DNA of 64,000 nucleotides from Bradysia coprophila (Eukaryota; Arthropoda; Insecta; Diptera; Sciaridae): the NCBI RefSeq assembly GCF_014529535.1, contig NW_023503376.1, forward strand, positions 4,431,608-4,495,607, written 5' to 3'. Under the pieces are notes generated by a model. That model worked only from the letters and a program-made list of their open reading frames with translations, had not been told where the DNA came from and made no database searches. Shown here piece after piece: positions 44,467 through 56,265 of this stretch; position 1 is the first letter of the stretch; each line of letters starts with the position of its first letter. The position numbers and the translations under genes are program-made.

Positions 44467-45546
44467 TTTTTAGCCCCGTACGAAGTACAAAGGGGCTTAT
44501 AGGATTACGATGCCGTATGTAATTGATGGAATTCGAAGCAGACGGTAAGGGCAAAAGCTACTAGGGCCCTATGTGTATTTTACATAGAACTCGAGTAAAT
44601 TTCATTCGTTTTTCGTAATTTTTGTTTCATTTGGAAGGTAATCAAAGGCCGAATAGAATGTTGTTGAAAAAAAAAAGTAAATTTGGATGCTCGGACTAAG
44701 GCCAGTACTAGGGCCCTATGTGTATTTTACATAGAACTCGAGTAAATTTCATTCGTTTTTTGTAATTTTTGTTTGATTTGGAAGGTAATCAAAGGCCGAA
44801 TAGAATGTTGTTGAAAAAAAAAAAAAAATTGGGGCCTTAGACTAAGGCCACCACTAGCGCCCTATGTGTATTTTACATAGAATTCGAGTAAATTTCATTC
44901 GTTTTTCGTAATTTTTGTTTCATTTGGAAGGTAATCGAAAGCCGAATAGAAAGTTGTTGAAAAAAAAATTGGGTCCTTGGACTAAGCCGCTACTAGGGCC
45001 CTATGTGTATTTCACATATAACTCGAGTAAATTTCATCCGTTTTTCGTAATTTTTGTTTCATTTGGAAGGTAATCGAAAGCCGAATAGAAAGTTGTTGAA
45101 AAAAAAATTGGGTCCTTGGACTAAGCCGCTACTAGGGCCCTATGTGTATTTCACATATAACTCGAGTAAATTTCATCCGTTTTTCGTAATTTTTGTTTCA
45201 TTTGGAAGGTAATCAAAGGTCGAATAGAATGTAGTTGAAAAAAAATTTAAATTTGCGTCCTCGGACTGAGGCCGATACTAGGCCCTTCAAAAAAATAAAA
45301 TTTTAGGGCGATTTGAAATTTTTGTTTCATTTGAAAGGAACGTCGTACGGGGCTTCGTAATTGCGCTATGCGCAATTTGTAAGATGTACACATTACATAA
45401 TAATTTTACTTTTACTACATTAACCGGCGCAATAGGCTTACGGTCAAAGTAGGGTGACAGACGCACTAGGGTCACATACGCAATAGATATACGGGTTTGT
45501 ACGGGGCTCAGTCGCAGCAAACGCTCCGACTGTTCTGATGGCTCGT
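44467..45546 (+). repeat. Dispersed GCCCCGTACGAA repeat, copy 2, with five ~142-bp monomers
   Basis: Starts TTTTTAGCCCCGTACGAAG and ends TCCGACTGTTCTGATGGCTC. CTAGGGCCCTATGTG-type monomer starts lie at 44,571, 44,708, 44,853, 44,993 and 45,132, with a final partial unit at 45,275. The monomer is the inverse-complement relative of the 145-bp unit at 29.5-29.97 kb. Confidence 0.8.
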
Positions 45547-45836
45547 TTTTTTTGCAAAATAGTATACCAATTCAATGAATTAAACACTAAAATAAATTTG
45601 ATTTAAATTCAAAGTTCATTCATCACTTATTGACTTAAAAACGGAAATAAATTAAAAATTCAAAAGAAATCCGCAACACTAACAAATCAGAAAATCAAAA
45701 AGGTCAAATGTGACATAACATCGCTATATGTACGTTTATATTAAAAAAAAAAAAAAAACTTTGTGTAAAATCTTTTGTTAAATAGCAGGTAAAAATGGTC
45801 CTAAAATTTAATTTCACTTTTTCTTATGTTTTACTA

Positions 45837-45987
45837 GGGGTAAACCATTATGATTCGTAAAGCACGTAAGGCAATTTCGTAAACTTTTGACATTTCTCCA
45901 CTAAATTTTATGTCAAGAGACTGTACAAGATCGAGGCGAACTGATCGACACACTCACGAACTTTACGAACCATAATGGTTTTTCCCC
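45837..45987. mobile_element. MITE with GGGGTAAACCATTATG ends
   Basis: GGGGTAAACCATTATGATTC pairs with GAACCATAATGGTTTTTCCC in inverse. The element is about 150 bp. Confidence 0.75.
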
Positions 45988-46033
45988 ATTATCAGAACAT
46001 GCAACGAATGTCAATGTCATGTCTCGCCCAAAT

Positions 46034-46120
46034 GAACTAGATGGAACCAGTACATGGCAATGAAAGTGGATTGTATAGACAGACCATACCTTGTTTTCAC
46101 TTTCATTGGTACATGGTTCT
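46034..46120. repeat. Small inverted repeat
   Basis: GAACCAGTACATGGCAATGA then AAGTG is inverted as CACTTTCATTGGTACATGGT then TC around a ~25-bp loop. Confidence 0.6.
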
Positions 46121-46469
46121 TGAATCTGACTTGAACTTTTTGTGGAACAAAACTTTTGACCTAAGAAAAAAGTAAAAACTTATGATGAGGTCAGTTTATG
46201 AAAATCAGTTCAGTAGAACGGAAGTGTTGACAGTCTATGGAGTCAGCGAACGTCACAGCGCAGCATGCATTTGTGTAACAAAATAGTATGTTACATACCA
46301 AGGACCGCTTCGCGTCGCTCCATCCCTGGACGTTTTCACCACCTGGGTCTAAAACACACCTTTTCGATCCGTGGTATGTATACTATTTTTCTTCCTGGAG
46401 TACCAAAGTCACATTCCGAACAAAACATAACAACAGATTTGCACGCTGCGATCTCTATACCACATGCAA

Positions 46470-46605
46470 GATCGTATGCGATATCACAAAATCTCATGCG
46501 ATATCACAATATCACATGCGAGATGGCATTCGATATAACAAAATATAATGCGAGATCGCATGCGATATCACAAAATCTGATGCGAGATCGCATTTAATAT
46601 CACAT
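46470..46605. repeat. Tandem ATGCGATATCACAAAATC repeats
   Basis: Five to six imperfect 16-32 bp units combining ATGCGAGATCGC and GATATCACAAAATCT. The short ORFs over it are by-products. Confidence 0.75.
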
Positions 46606-46970
46606 GTGTAGCATTTTCATTTGTTATAGTACATGACACATCTGGGAAAGAATAAAGATAGGATCGAAAATGACATAAGCGGGAATGAAAATTGAGAGAA
46701 AAAAGTGTCGGAGAATGTTGCTCTTTCGGTACTAAATTTGGTGAGTGAATGTGACGGTTTTGGTACTTCAGGAAGAAAATTACTTATTCTTGAAAACATT
46801 TCAATGCTTTAGGAAACATCGGAAACATCGAGTTGAATATCAATGCAGATTTCGATGTGATATAGGAAGATGATGCTGTAAGAGGGCGTAAGTAAAATTC
46901 GATTAAAAACTTCGTGTTAAAAACTGAGTTTTCTTTATTTGAAATGGACTTTGTAATTTTGGCCACCAAA

Positions 46971-49753
46971 CTAATTCTTGGGATACTCATACTTGTTGTA
47001 GTCAAAAATAACGAACTCTCCCCATGAGATGTTCAATAAGTAGAGGACCGTTATGCAAGCACAATTTATGAAAACACCGGGTTTGGCCATGTCGATTATG
47101 TTCATGTTTGCGGCAGCGAACACGATAGTATTCGGTGGATTGGCTGTGGGAAGCATAAATGCATACTGGGCAGCAATAGCTCCAGGCAGAGACAAATATA
47201 ATGGATGCAGATCTAATCGCTTCGACTATAGGAGGAAAAATTTAATTTTGAATTTTGAGAAAACATTGCTTACTCTTACCAATGCAATTAAAATCGGCGT
47301 CAGAAGACTTACAGCCGCAGTATTCGACATCAACTCCGTTAAAAATGACACGATCAAAACAATTAGAAGAAGCACCACGTACCGAGACAAATTTTGGAGA
47401 CCATTAAATTGTTCACCGAGCCAAACTGCCAGACCAGATGCATTCGCTGCATCCGATATAGCCAGACCGCCCCCAACAATGAAGATGACATGCCATGGAA
47501 AGTGTTCTTGAATGAATGGCCAGCTTAGAATGGCGTCTCCTTTACCAGAACATTCTGAAAGATTTGTGTAATTGAAGGTCTCTTCCGAAACGGTTGAAGT
47601 AACACTGTTACTACCTCCCCGAAAGTATTTTATCTCCTTCGGAATGATGAACATCAAAATCAGAATGGCGATTGCGACAGTTGCGTCCCCAATTTTGGGA
47701 TAGGTGTCCGGGAAAATTGAAATCCATCCAGGTATCACACGTGGATCTCTGAATAGCCACAAAACAACCGCGACCGTAATGAGAACGATCACAACTTTCT
47801 CGTGAAAGGATGTTTTGCCTAGCTCATCCAATTTACGACGTAATAATTTGGCAACATTCTGACTGGAATCTTCCAAAATAGCTCCTTGAGTGTCGTTCAC
47901 TTCAGACCGAACGTTTCTATTCTGTTCGGGACGACCCAAAAATGTGAGACTTAAAATTATCCAAACGAGAAACAAGTTAATGATAGCGATCGGCATACTG
48001 AAGGCGATGTACGTAGCAAAGTTAAGATCGGTGTATTTACCATTCTGTCCGACGTTTACTCTGTGAATGTTCGAAGCCGGAATAGTTTTTTAAACTAACG
48101 TCCGGCGAATGTTCACACTTACTGCTCGATCAATTCCTTGTATATAAGTGTGGATTGAGATCCAATGAAGGTCGCAGTGCCGCCGATAGTAGCTGCATGA
48201 CCCACCGCTAGAAAGTACATTTTCTTCAATTTCTTTCGCTGCTCCATCGTCTCCGCTTCATCGAAGCATTCGACTATTCCATTTATGATTGGTACCATCA
48301 TTGCTGCCACAGCAGTATTTACAACAACAACGCAAGAGATAGACATCGATGTGACTAAGATGCCGAGCAGCAAACGCCTCGGACTGGAACCAATTGCAAG
48401 AATAATTTTCAAAGCGATTCGTTTGTGTAGGCCAGAATATTGTATACCCAGAGCTAAACTGATACCTCCGATGAACATCATCGCTGTTTCTCGCATATAG
48501 TTGGCGGCTACAGCTCCTGCAGATTTATGACGAATGTGTGCGTGGTCATTGTCAATTTTCGTATACTCAAATCTTATGTTACTGACCTGTGCTCTGAATG
48601 CCGAAAAAGGGAAAAAGTGCAACGGGAAGTAAAGCTGTGACTGCCAGTGGCAACAGTTCAAGCATCCAAAACACCGCCATCAGCAAAATTACGTAAGCAC
48701 ATTTGAATTTCTACAATGGTTCGGATTAACTAAACGTGAAATTCTTGCCTCTGCTATATATTGGAATTAGCAACATAATGCTTGATTTCCATTTATCAAA
48801 AAAGTACATCGTGTAAAAGACAAAATTGAATTTTTTCAATTTTAGCTTGGTTTACTTGTCAGCTCGCTGTCTCACGGCTCTCATTTGCAGTACTTTTTGT
48901 TGAGTGGAAACCATATTTACTTAAGTCCTTTAATTCTACCTTAGGTAAATTGATTCTACCTTACTGCTTATGTACACTACGTACGTAACATTGTACATCA
49001 ATATTTTGGCATGTGATCGCACTGCCAGTGGTCAAAATTTTGATCTATTGAAATGCTACTTTTGTCTAGCAGAGCTGAAGGTTTGCAGAAAATTTAATTT
49101 TAATTGTTGTGTATTTAACAAATGGTAACAAGAATTATCTCTAGGAATTCCACGATTTCTTATAAAAATAAATTTCATAAACTTTGCTCTATAAATGAGC
49201 ACATCAATTATTGAAGTAATAAAAAAATAGTTTTAATCTTTACGACATACCAAATTTCAAATACGAATGCTGAGCAATAATAGTTATTTATCTGCCTAGA
49301 ACAATAATTTCCCACTTATCCCTCTAGAGCATAAGTTTTCGTCAGATAAAAAAGTGTATGCACCTCTTGCCAAAATTGTTATCTTGCCTTAATTGTGGTC
49401 ATTACGGTTCTCGCCTTCGGCTCGACCAGCAATGTCCACACACGTGTGAGACGTGACGTCTCGATAACAATTTTGGCAAGAGATGCATAATGTTATATTA
49501 CGTGTCTGTGGTGGACTGTAGATTTTGGCAATTTCGCGAGTTGTAGTCCGAACGAAGTGAGGGCGACAAGCGAATGTGCCTAACGTCAACCGTCTACAAC
49601 GACAAAAGACACGTATACACTTTTCTTTCTGTGTACTTTTGATTCGTTTTGTTCTCCAATTCCATCCAAAAATATGACTGGCAGCAACAGTATGGGTGTG
49701 ATAATAATAAGGAAAAATCTCCATAGTTTTCTCAGCCAACCCACAGCACTCAT
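46971..49753 (-). CDS. SLC13 family carrier, paralogue 1 (556 aa, 5 exons)
   Basis: Exons 49753-49637, 48710-48587, 48516-48123, 48060-47280 and 47225-46971 join in frame and end in TAG. The protein has many hydrophobic segments from LWRFFLIIITPILLLPVIF onward. SLC13 landmarks include NYMRETAMMFIGGISLALGI, VVNTAVAAMMVPI, GGGLAISDAANASGLA, MSNTAAVSLLTPI and PTANPPNTIVFAAA. These carriers (NaDC/INDY, NaS) bring di- and tricarboxylates or sulfate across the plasma membrane with Na+. The first of the two SNT substrate/Na+ motifs reads VNT here, and the second is SNT. Relative to paralogue 2 a stretch at about 47,555-47,590 is read in a locally shifted frame (EETFNYTNLSECSGKG). Intron 1 (48,711-49,636) holds a hairpin element. 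Not an obvious pseudogene. Confidence 0.88.
49359..49488. repeat. Hairpin element in SLC13 paralogue-1 intron
   Basis: TGCACCTCTTGCCAAAATTG then TTATC pairs with GATAACAATTTTGGCAAGAG then ATGCA. The loop region carries CTCGCCTTCGGCTCGA. A relative with the same TGCACCT.TTGCCAA tips is at 51,082-51,193. Confidence 0.8.
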
Positions 49754-51960
49754 TTTCAATTTTCAATCACGTCTTTTCAATTGTTTTTAAATCTTTGTGT
49801 TTTAAATCGCGAATACAACCTTTCGACGACACAACCGCACGAAAACTAATTTCTCAATGAAACAATTGACTTTCATGACGAAAAGAATGATATTTTTGGT
49901 GTAGTCAAAGCACTTGGTGTAGTTACTTTTTCCTTCGCTCAGATCGAAACAGTGGACGAATTTCTTATCATTATTAAATATTTTGCACCTGTGTCCAACT
50001 GTTTATTTTGACGAGTTGGTGATTGTGATCCTAAGTCGAAGGCGCATATCATTTTTTATGTGTCGATGCAAAGATAAACCCAAACTCCCTCTCCGGGCTG
50101 ATACATAATGTTAGTCATACCACACAGAGACATATAATGGTTATTTATGAAACAAGAATCGTGTGAAGGTATTTTATCGCACACGATGTCTTGTCAACAG
50201 GGACTATTTTTGAGAAATCGGAACACTGCAAAATTCTCAAATTTTTCAAAGTTTAAAACATGGTTTAACAATGTAGTTTTATGTGCAGACAGACATAAAT
50301 GTAACCAGAGAACAGAGAACTCATACAGTCGACAAAGAGCAAGAAGAAGTAATTAAAGCCTTTGATATTCAGTTTTATAGTAGATTATGATACCGGAGAA
50401 TATTTCACGCGTTATACACTCGTGTATATTACACAAAATACGAGTGCAACGAGTATTTGTGTAATATACAAGAGAGTATTACGCGTGAAATATTCTCCGG
50501 TGTCATATTTTCTTTTATTGTATTGCGGAAACGACCAACTTATCGACATATTAATGTAGGCTTATGAACTCTAGGTAATTAATAATGACGTCATATCAAT
50601 GGAATAATTGAGAGAAATAATGTTCCGTATAATTCTCCGAAAAACAGTGTTTAATGTCGATATATTCACCGCAATGCAATAATAAATATTATGCACGTAT
50701 GACAAGGCGGTCGAGGCTTGCCGAGACGGCTTGTCATACGTGCATATTCTTTTTTATCGCATAAGCGAAAACGAGACAACAAGATATGCGAATGACACTT
50801 TGACAATTTACAGAAGTATAATAGTACTTTATTTCATATGGAGTAGGATCCTCGAGCGACAGCGAGAATCCTAATACATATGAAATACAATGCTTTATTG
50901 CATGAGCGAAAACGAGACAACAACATATGACTGTTTTGACAGCAACCTATTAATGTACGAATTAGCGCTCTAGATAAGTAATTTTTCGGGGAATCACACC
51001 GCGAATGCAATAATGTTTGTTTACATATCCTAGGTGAATAATTTTTTCGGGGAATCACACCGCGTATGCGATAATATATATTATGCACCTGTTGCCAAGA
51101 TTGGTGTTTTGACGTGTAGGACATTATTGCCCTAGCCGAAGGCGTGGGTCATAATGCCTACACGTCAAAATAACAGTCTGGCAATAGGTGCATATCATAT
51201 TTTATCTGTCGAGAACAGATATATCGAGATAAACAAAAACTCCCTAGAGGGATAAGCACGAGATTATCGTTCTAGACAGATAAAAGTATTTATCAAAACT
51301 AGCTGTGTAAATCTGTTCCAAAAACGTTTAAAATATTGTTCAGAAGAATTAGAAAATTTTGAGAGATTTAAAGAAATATTTCTCAAATTTCTCAAAGAAT
51401 TCTCAAAATTCTCAAAAAATTTCTCAAAAATAGTCTCCGTTTGTCAATCTTGGCTTCGCCTCGGGTTGACAATCGACATCTGGACCCTAATAAAGTACTT
51501 TGCACTCGATGTTATAATAGTTATTTATGAAACAAGAATCGAGGCGAAGCCGAGGTTGACAAGACATCATGTGCCATAAAATACCAGCATACGATTCGTG
51601 TTTCATACAACGTTTTATGCAATTCAGTGAGCCAATTCCGCAAGACTTCAAAACAAACCACAAAAACAAAGTTTTCACAAAAAGAACTTAAACTGAAATT
51701 GGCAGCTACTGAAAAACGTATTACAACTGTTGCAAATACAGTTGTTCTAACAGTATTTATAACAGTTGTTATTACATTTGATGAAAATATGATGATGACC
51801 GTGTAGATGTATTTTTGGTGCGATAATTTTTTTTCGCACTCATTTCGCGTGCGATAAATTTTTTTTCTAACTGATTTTTGAATGAAATAAAACTGGTTCA
51901 TATGACTTTGCACACAGGCTGCGTAAGTATCGAATTCGCTCATTGTGCATAAAGTACATT
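49754..51960. repeat. Cluster of hairpin elements between the SLC13 genes
   Basis: No gene is visible. Distinct hairpins lie at 50,386-50,507 (TATGATACCGGAGAATATTT ends), 50,689-50,747 (TTATGCACGTATGACAAG ends), 50,830-50,886 (ATTTCATATG ends) and 51,082-51,193 (TGCACCTGTTGCCA ends). Each has a loop with a GAGCGACAGCGAG-like or GCCGAAGGCG-like core, although the stems are unrelated. GTTATTTATGAAACAAGAATCG occurs at about 50,140 and 51,522, as two copies of a further repeat. ORFs here (for example 51,521-51,943 on the minus strand) contain only hydrophobic or low-complexity sequence. Confidence 0.7.
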
Positions 51961-51995
51961 ACTATGCTTCGTAGTTTATAAGTAAGAGATATATA

Positions 51996-52016
51996 CTACT
52001 ACTACTACTACTACTA
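51996..52016. repeat. (ACT)n microsatellite
   Basis: Seven consecutive ACT units. Confidence 0.9.
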
Positions 52017-52111
52017 TACGGTGTTTCATCGCAGTAGACAAATAATGTCGACATCAATATTGCTTGCAAATTCGTTATGATGCTAGGACAATTAGTTTTA
52101 CTCTGGAGTCA

Positions 52112-52416
52112 TGGCAGAGGAAAATATACAAGGCAGTAACATTTCATTTCTGAATGAAACGTCAAATAGGGGACCTAATACACTGAATGATAATGAACTC
52201 AAATTATTCGCAAAATCACGACAGAGTAAAATAAACCAGTCAGGAGCGGTTCATTTTCAAAACGTCAAATAAGTACCCCATTACACTACATGAAAATGAA
52301 ATCAGCGCTCCTGCCTGGTTAACTTTACTCTGTCGTGGCAAAATATAAGGCTAAGACAATTCAGGTCCCTAGTCCAATCAAGCACTCCTGACTGGTTTAT
52401 TTTACTCTGCCATGCT
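52112..52416. mobile_element. MITE with a second MITE nested inside
   Basis: Outer ends are CATGGCAGAG-like and TTTACTCTGCCATG. Within it 52,217-52,337 is a complete 121-bp relative (CACGACAGAGTAAA ... TTTACTCTGTCGTG) flanked by GCAAAAT on both sides (52,210-52,216 and 52,338-52,344). Same family as 25,796-25,996. Confidence 0.75.
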
Positions 52417-52604
52417 ATTCGCTATTCACTGAAGAAAAAGTGGCTTATTGACGGGAGTTTATGTAAAGACCATGTCAAATCACAAAAATTGTAAATGTTG
52501 GAAATAGAGGTAGATGATGCTGTAAGTGTTCGATTCAAAACTAATTGTTTAAAATTTAGTTTCCTTTATTTGAAATGGATTTGCAATTTTGGCCAGCAAA
52601 TTGA

Positions 52605-55053
52605 CTAATTCTTGGGATACTCATAATTGTTGTAGTCAAAAATAACGAACTCTCCCCATGAGATGTTCAATAAGTAGAGGACCGTTATGCAAGCACAATT
52701 TATGAAAACACCGGGTTTGGCCATGTCGATTATGTTCATGTTTGCGGCAGCGAACACGATAGTATTCGGTGGATTGGCTGTGGGAAGCATAAATGCATAC
52801 TGGGCAGCAATAGCTCCAGGCAGAGACAAATATAATGGATGCAGATCTAATCGCTTCGACTGCAGGAAGAAAAATTTAATTTTGAATTTTGAGAAAACAT
52901 TGCTTACTCTTACCAAAGCAATTAAAATCGGCGTCAACAGACTCACAGCCGCCGCATTTGACATCAACTCCGTTAAAAATGATATGATCACAACAATTAG
53001 CAGAAGCACCACGTACCGCGACAAATTCTCGAGCCCAATAAACTGGTCACCGAGCCAAACTGCCAGACCAGATGCATTCGCTGCATCCGAAATGGCCAGA
53101 CCGCCTCCAACAATGAAAATGACATGCCATGGAAAGTGTTCTTGAATAAATGGCCAACTGAGGATGGCGTCTAATTTACCAGCAAATTCTGAAAGAAGTC
53201 GTGCAATTGAACGTTTCTTCTCTTCCGAAATGATTGAAGTAACACCGTTAGTACCTCCCCGAAAGTATTTTATCTCCTTCGGAATGATGAACATCAAGAT
53301 CAAAATGGCGATTGCGACAGTTGCGTCCCCAATTTTGGGATAGGTGTCCGGGAAAATTGAAATCCATCCAGGTATCACACGTGGATCTCTGAATAGCCAC
53401 AAAACAACCGCGACCGTAATGAGAACAATCACAGCTTTCTCGTGGAAGGATGTTTTGCCTAGCTCATCCAATTTACGACGTAATAATTTGGCAACATTCT
53501 GACTGGAATCTTCCAAAATTGCTCCTTGAGTGTTGTTCGCATCAGACCGAACGCTTCCATTCCGTTTAGAGGTATCAGGTCGACCCAGAAAAATTAGGCT
53601 TAGAATTATCCAAACGATAAACAAGTTAATGATAGCGATCGGCATACTGAAGGCAATGTATGTAGCAAAGTTAAGATCGGTGTATTTACCATCCTGTCCG
53701 ACGTTTACTCTGTGAATTTTCGAAGCCGAAATAGTTTTGCATTCTTCCCGTTTTGTTCAATTCGCGGAATTTTCACACTTACTGCTCGATCAATTCTTTG
53801 TATATAAGTGTGGGTTGGGATCCAATGATGGTCGCAGTGCCACCGATGTTAGCTGCATATCCCACCGCTAGAAAGTACACTTTCTTCAATTTCTTTCGTT
53901 GCTCTCTCGTCTCCGTTTCATCGAAGCATTCCACTATTCCATTTATGATTGGTACCATCATTGCTGCCACAGCAGTATTTACAACAACAACGCAAGAGAT
54001 AGACATCGATGTGACTAAGATGCCGAGCAGCAAACGCCACGGACTGGAACCAATTGCAAGAATAATTTTCAAAGCGATTCGTTTGTGTAGGCCAGAATAT
54101 TGTATACCCAGAGCTAAACTGATACCTCCGATGAACATCATCGCTGTTTCTCTCATATAATTGGCGGCTACAGCTCCTGCAGATTTATGACGAATGTGTG
54201 CGTGGTCATCGTCAATTTTCGTATACTCAAATCTTATGTTTACTGACCTGTGCTCTGAATGCCGAAAAAAGGAAAAAGTACAACGGGAAGTAAAGCTGTG
54301 ACTGCCAGTGGCAACAGTTCAAGCATCCAAAACACCGCCATCAGCAAAATTACGTAAGCACATTGGAACTTCTACAATGATTTGGATTTATAAAACGATT
54401 TAAAGTGGACTTAGTGATATTAGGATAGTGTAAGTCAGTAGGTTTTCCCGACAAAAAATGTCGACTTTACTTGCGGATAAAATCTACAAATCATGACAAA
54501 ATATTAAGTGAGGTTTGCCTTAATAATTAAGCTCATGACGGAGGACAGATAAGCTTTTTGAAATTGCTTTAAAAATACGCAAGTTATAGAGAAATTTCTT
54601 CGCTCAACTAAAACTTGATTAAGAAGTGATGTACACTGTACCATGTAATTTCACATTTCACACAAATGCATTTAGAGTAAAAAGTACGGTATTTGACATA
54701 GGCAATATTCTACTACTATGCTAGGTGCGTTGTCTAATTTAATTTTTTTTTAATACGCTGGTCATTATTTTGATCTGTTTCAGCGGTTCCGTATGACAAA
54801 ACACACCTGATTTGAGAGATTAGAAGAGAAAACAACAGGCTTATCTTTTGTAAACTTATGAAAGATGTACTTGTCTACCGCGTATGACAGTTAAAAAAGT
54901 CAAAGGTTTTTTTTTCCTTCGTATTTATAATTACTTATATACTTTTGATTCGTTTTGTTCTTGATCCAAGAAGATGACCGGCAGCAACAGTATGGGTGTG
55001 AGAATTATTAAAAAAAATCTCCATAGTTTTCTCAGCCGGCCCAAAGTGCTCAT
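52605..55053 (-). CDS. SLC13 family carrier, paralogue 2 (559 aa, 5 exons)
   Basis: Exons 55053-54943, 54371-54248, 54176-53783, 53709-52914 and 52859-52605 join in frame with splice phases identical to paralogue 1, and the coding sequence is highly similar. Start MSTLGRLRKLWRFF, same landmarks (NYMRETAMMFIGG, GGGLAISDAANASGLA, PTANPPNTIVFAAA), same C-terminus YPKN. The two SNT motifs read VNT and SNA (NAAAVSLLTPI). This copy therefore departs from the family consensus in both substrate/Na+ sites, which may alter specificity or coupling. The last intron is 54 bp and free of stops in part, so a conceptual read-through exists but the splice signals (GTAAGA...CTGCAG) are strong. The high exon similarity and diverged introns indicate a tandem duplication that is not very recent. 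Confidence 0.88.
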
Positions 55054-55440
55054 TTTCAATTTTCAATCACGTCTTTTCAATTGTTTTTAAATCTTTTTGT
55101 TTTAAATCGCGAATACAACCTCTCGACAACACAATCGAACGAAAACTAATTTCTGAATGGAGCAATTGACTTTCATGACGAAAAGATTGATATTAGGTGT
55201 AGTACTTTTGGCTTGTGATTATTTACGATTAATTGCGTTATACAGAGCATATCTCAGTACTTTACTCTCGTTATTCATTTTCTCAGAGAATGAACGTAAC
55301 GTAATGATTTAATAGATTAACAAACATGTCTGATATGCATAGCTTATTCGTGGAATTAAATTCTTCAAAATTCCATAAAATTCATTAAAAATTCCTGAAG
55401 TAAAATTTTGAATTGGTGTCTTCTAGGAATTGAACTTTAA
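55054..55440. other. Upstream region of SLC13 paralogue 2
   Basis: The ~100 bp above the ATG (TCACGTCTTTTCAATTG, TTTTAAATCGCGAATACAAC) are conserved with the corresponding region of paralogue 1 (49,754-49,880), so the duplicated block includes the promoter. Beyond about 55,200 no similarity is evident. Confidence 0.55.
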
Positions 55441-55639
55441 CACATTGAAATTAATTGCGGCTTGCCAACTTTCGGCACCCTGGACTTTACTTAAATAGTC
55501 GAGGAATGCCTCCAAATAATTTTTTTTAAATCCAAAACTGAATTCTAGATTTTTAGAAATTTATTTGGAGGCATTCCACGACTATTTAAGTAAAGTCCAG
55601 GGTGCCGAAAGTTGACAAACCGCAATTATATTGAATGTG
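55441..55639. mobile_element. 199-bp MITE with TTAA target duplication
   Basis: Inverted ends CACATTGAAATTAATTGCGG and (inverse) CACATTCAATATAATTGCGG pair over about 85 bp. TTAA stands at both junctions (55,437-55,440 and 55,640-55,643). TTAA duplication points to a piggyBac- or Kolobok-type transposase acting in trans. Confidence 0.88.
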
Positions 55640-55643
55640 TTAA

Positions 55644-56089
55644 CCTGTCACATTCGGCACTCAAATGTTATCGATAACGATGACAAACATAATGACAAGC
55701 TCTGGGTGATATGGTCCTTTATATAGTAAAATGCATGTTAAAAAAATTGAAGTACAAGATTTGAAATCAACAGATTGAAAATACTTTGATCGATGGAAGT
55801 AATAGACCCGATAATAATACTGGTCATATACTTGCCGTCTGTAACAGGTTAAGATTTAATACGAAAAATGGACTTTGTTTTTTAACTAACTTCGCCTGAA
55901 AATAGTCCAGCAAAGGTCGGAGAGTAAAAATGAATTTTTGAGAGGCAAAATTGTAGCTGTCGGTTTGAAAACGGAGACAATGAAAACTGAAAAGTCACTT
56001 TTACATGTTATTATTAACGTCGGCTTTGTCTGGGATCAATGAAATTCACACGTAAACTCTAAGTTCCAACTTCGTATTTCCAGATTACA
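55644..56089. other. Intergenic, nothing identified
   Basis: No gene or bounded repeat visible. Confidence 0.35.
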
Positions 56090-56265
56090 TAACTCTCTTC
56101 CATCACTAAGGATTAGAAGATCAAAAATAGAGTTTTCGTGTGCATTTATTGATCAGAGGCGTACCATAGATCAATAAACACCCGACAACGACTATTAATT
56201 TTTATCCCGAATTATGTAATGGTTTTTGCATTCTGATGGCGTCGAAAGCAGTGCTTTAAACACTA
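56090..56265. repeat. Dispersed hairpin repeat, copy 3 (degenerate)
   Basis: Diverged relative of 23,116-23,289: GAGTTTTCGTGTGCATTT, TTTTTATCCCGAATTATG and GATGGCGTCGAAAGC are recognisable. The GAGGCGAAGCC core is altered to GAGGCGTACC. Confidence 0.55.

Noticed and set aside
47053-47511. Plus-strand 152-codon ORF, repeated at 52,687-53,145
   Set aside because: Exact antisense of the SLC13 exons; its presence in both paralogues only reflects the duplication.
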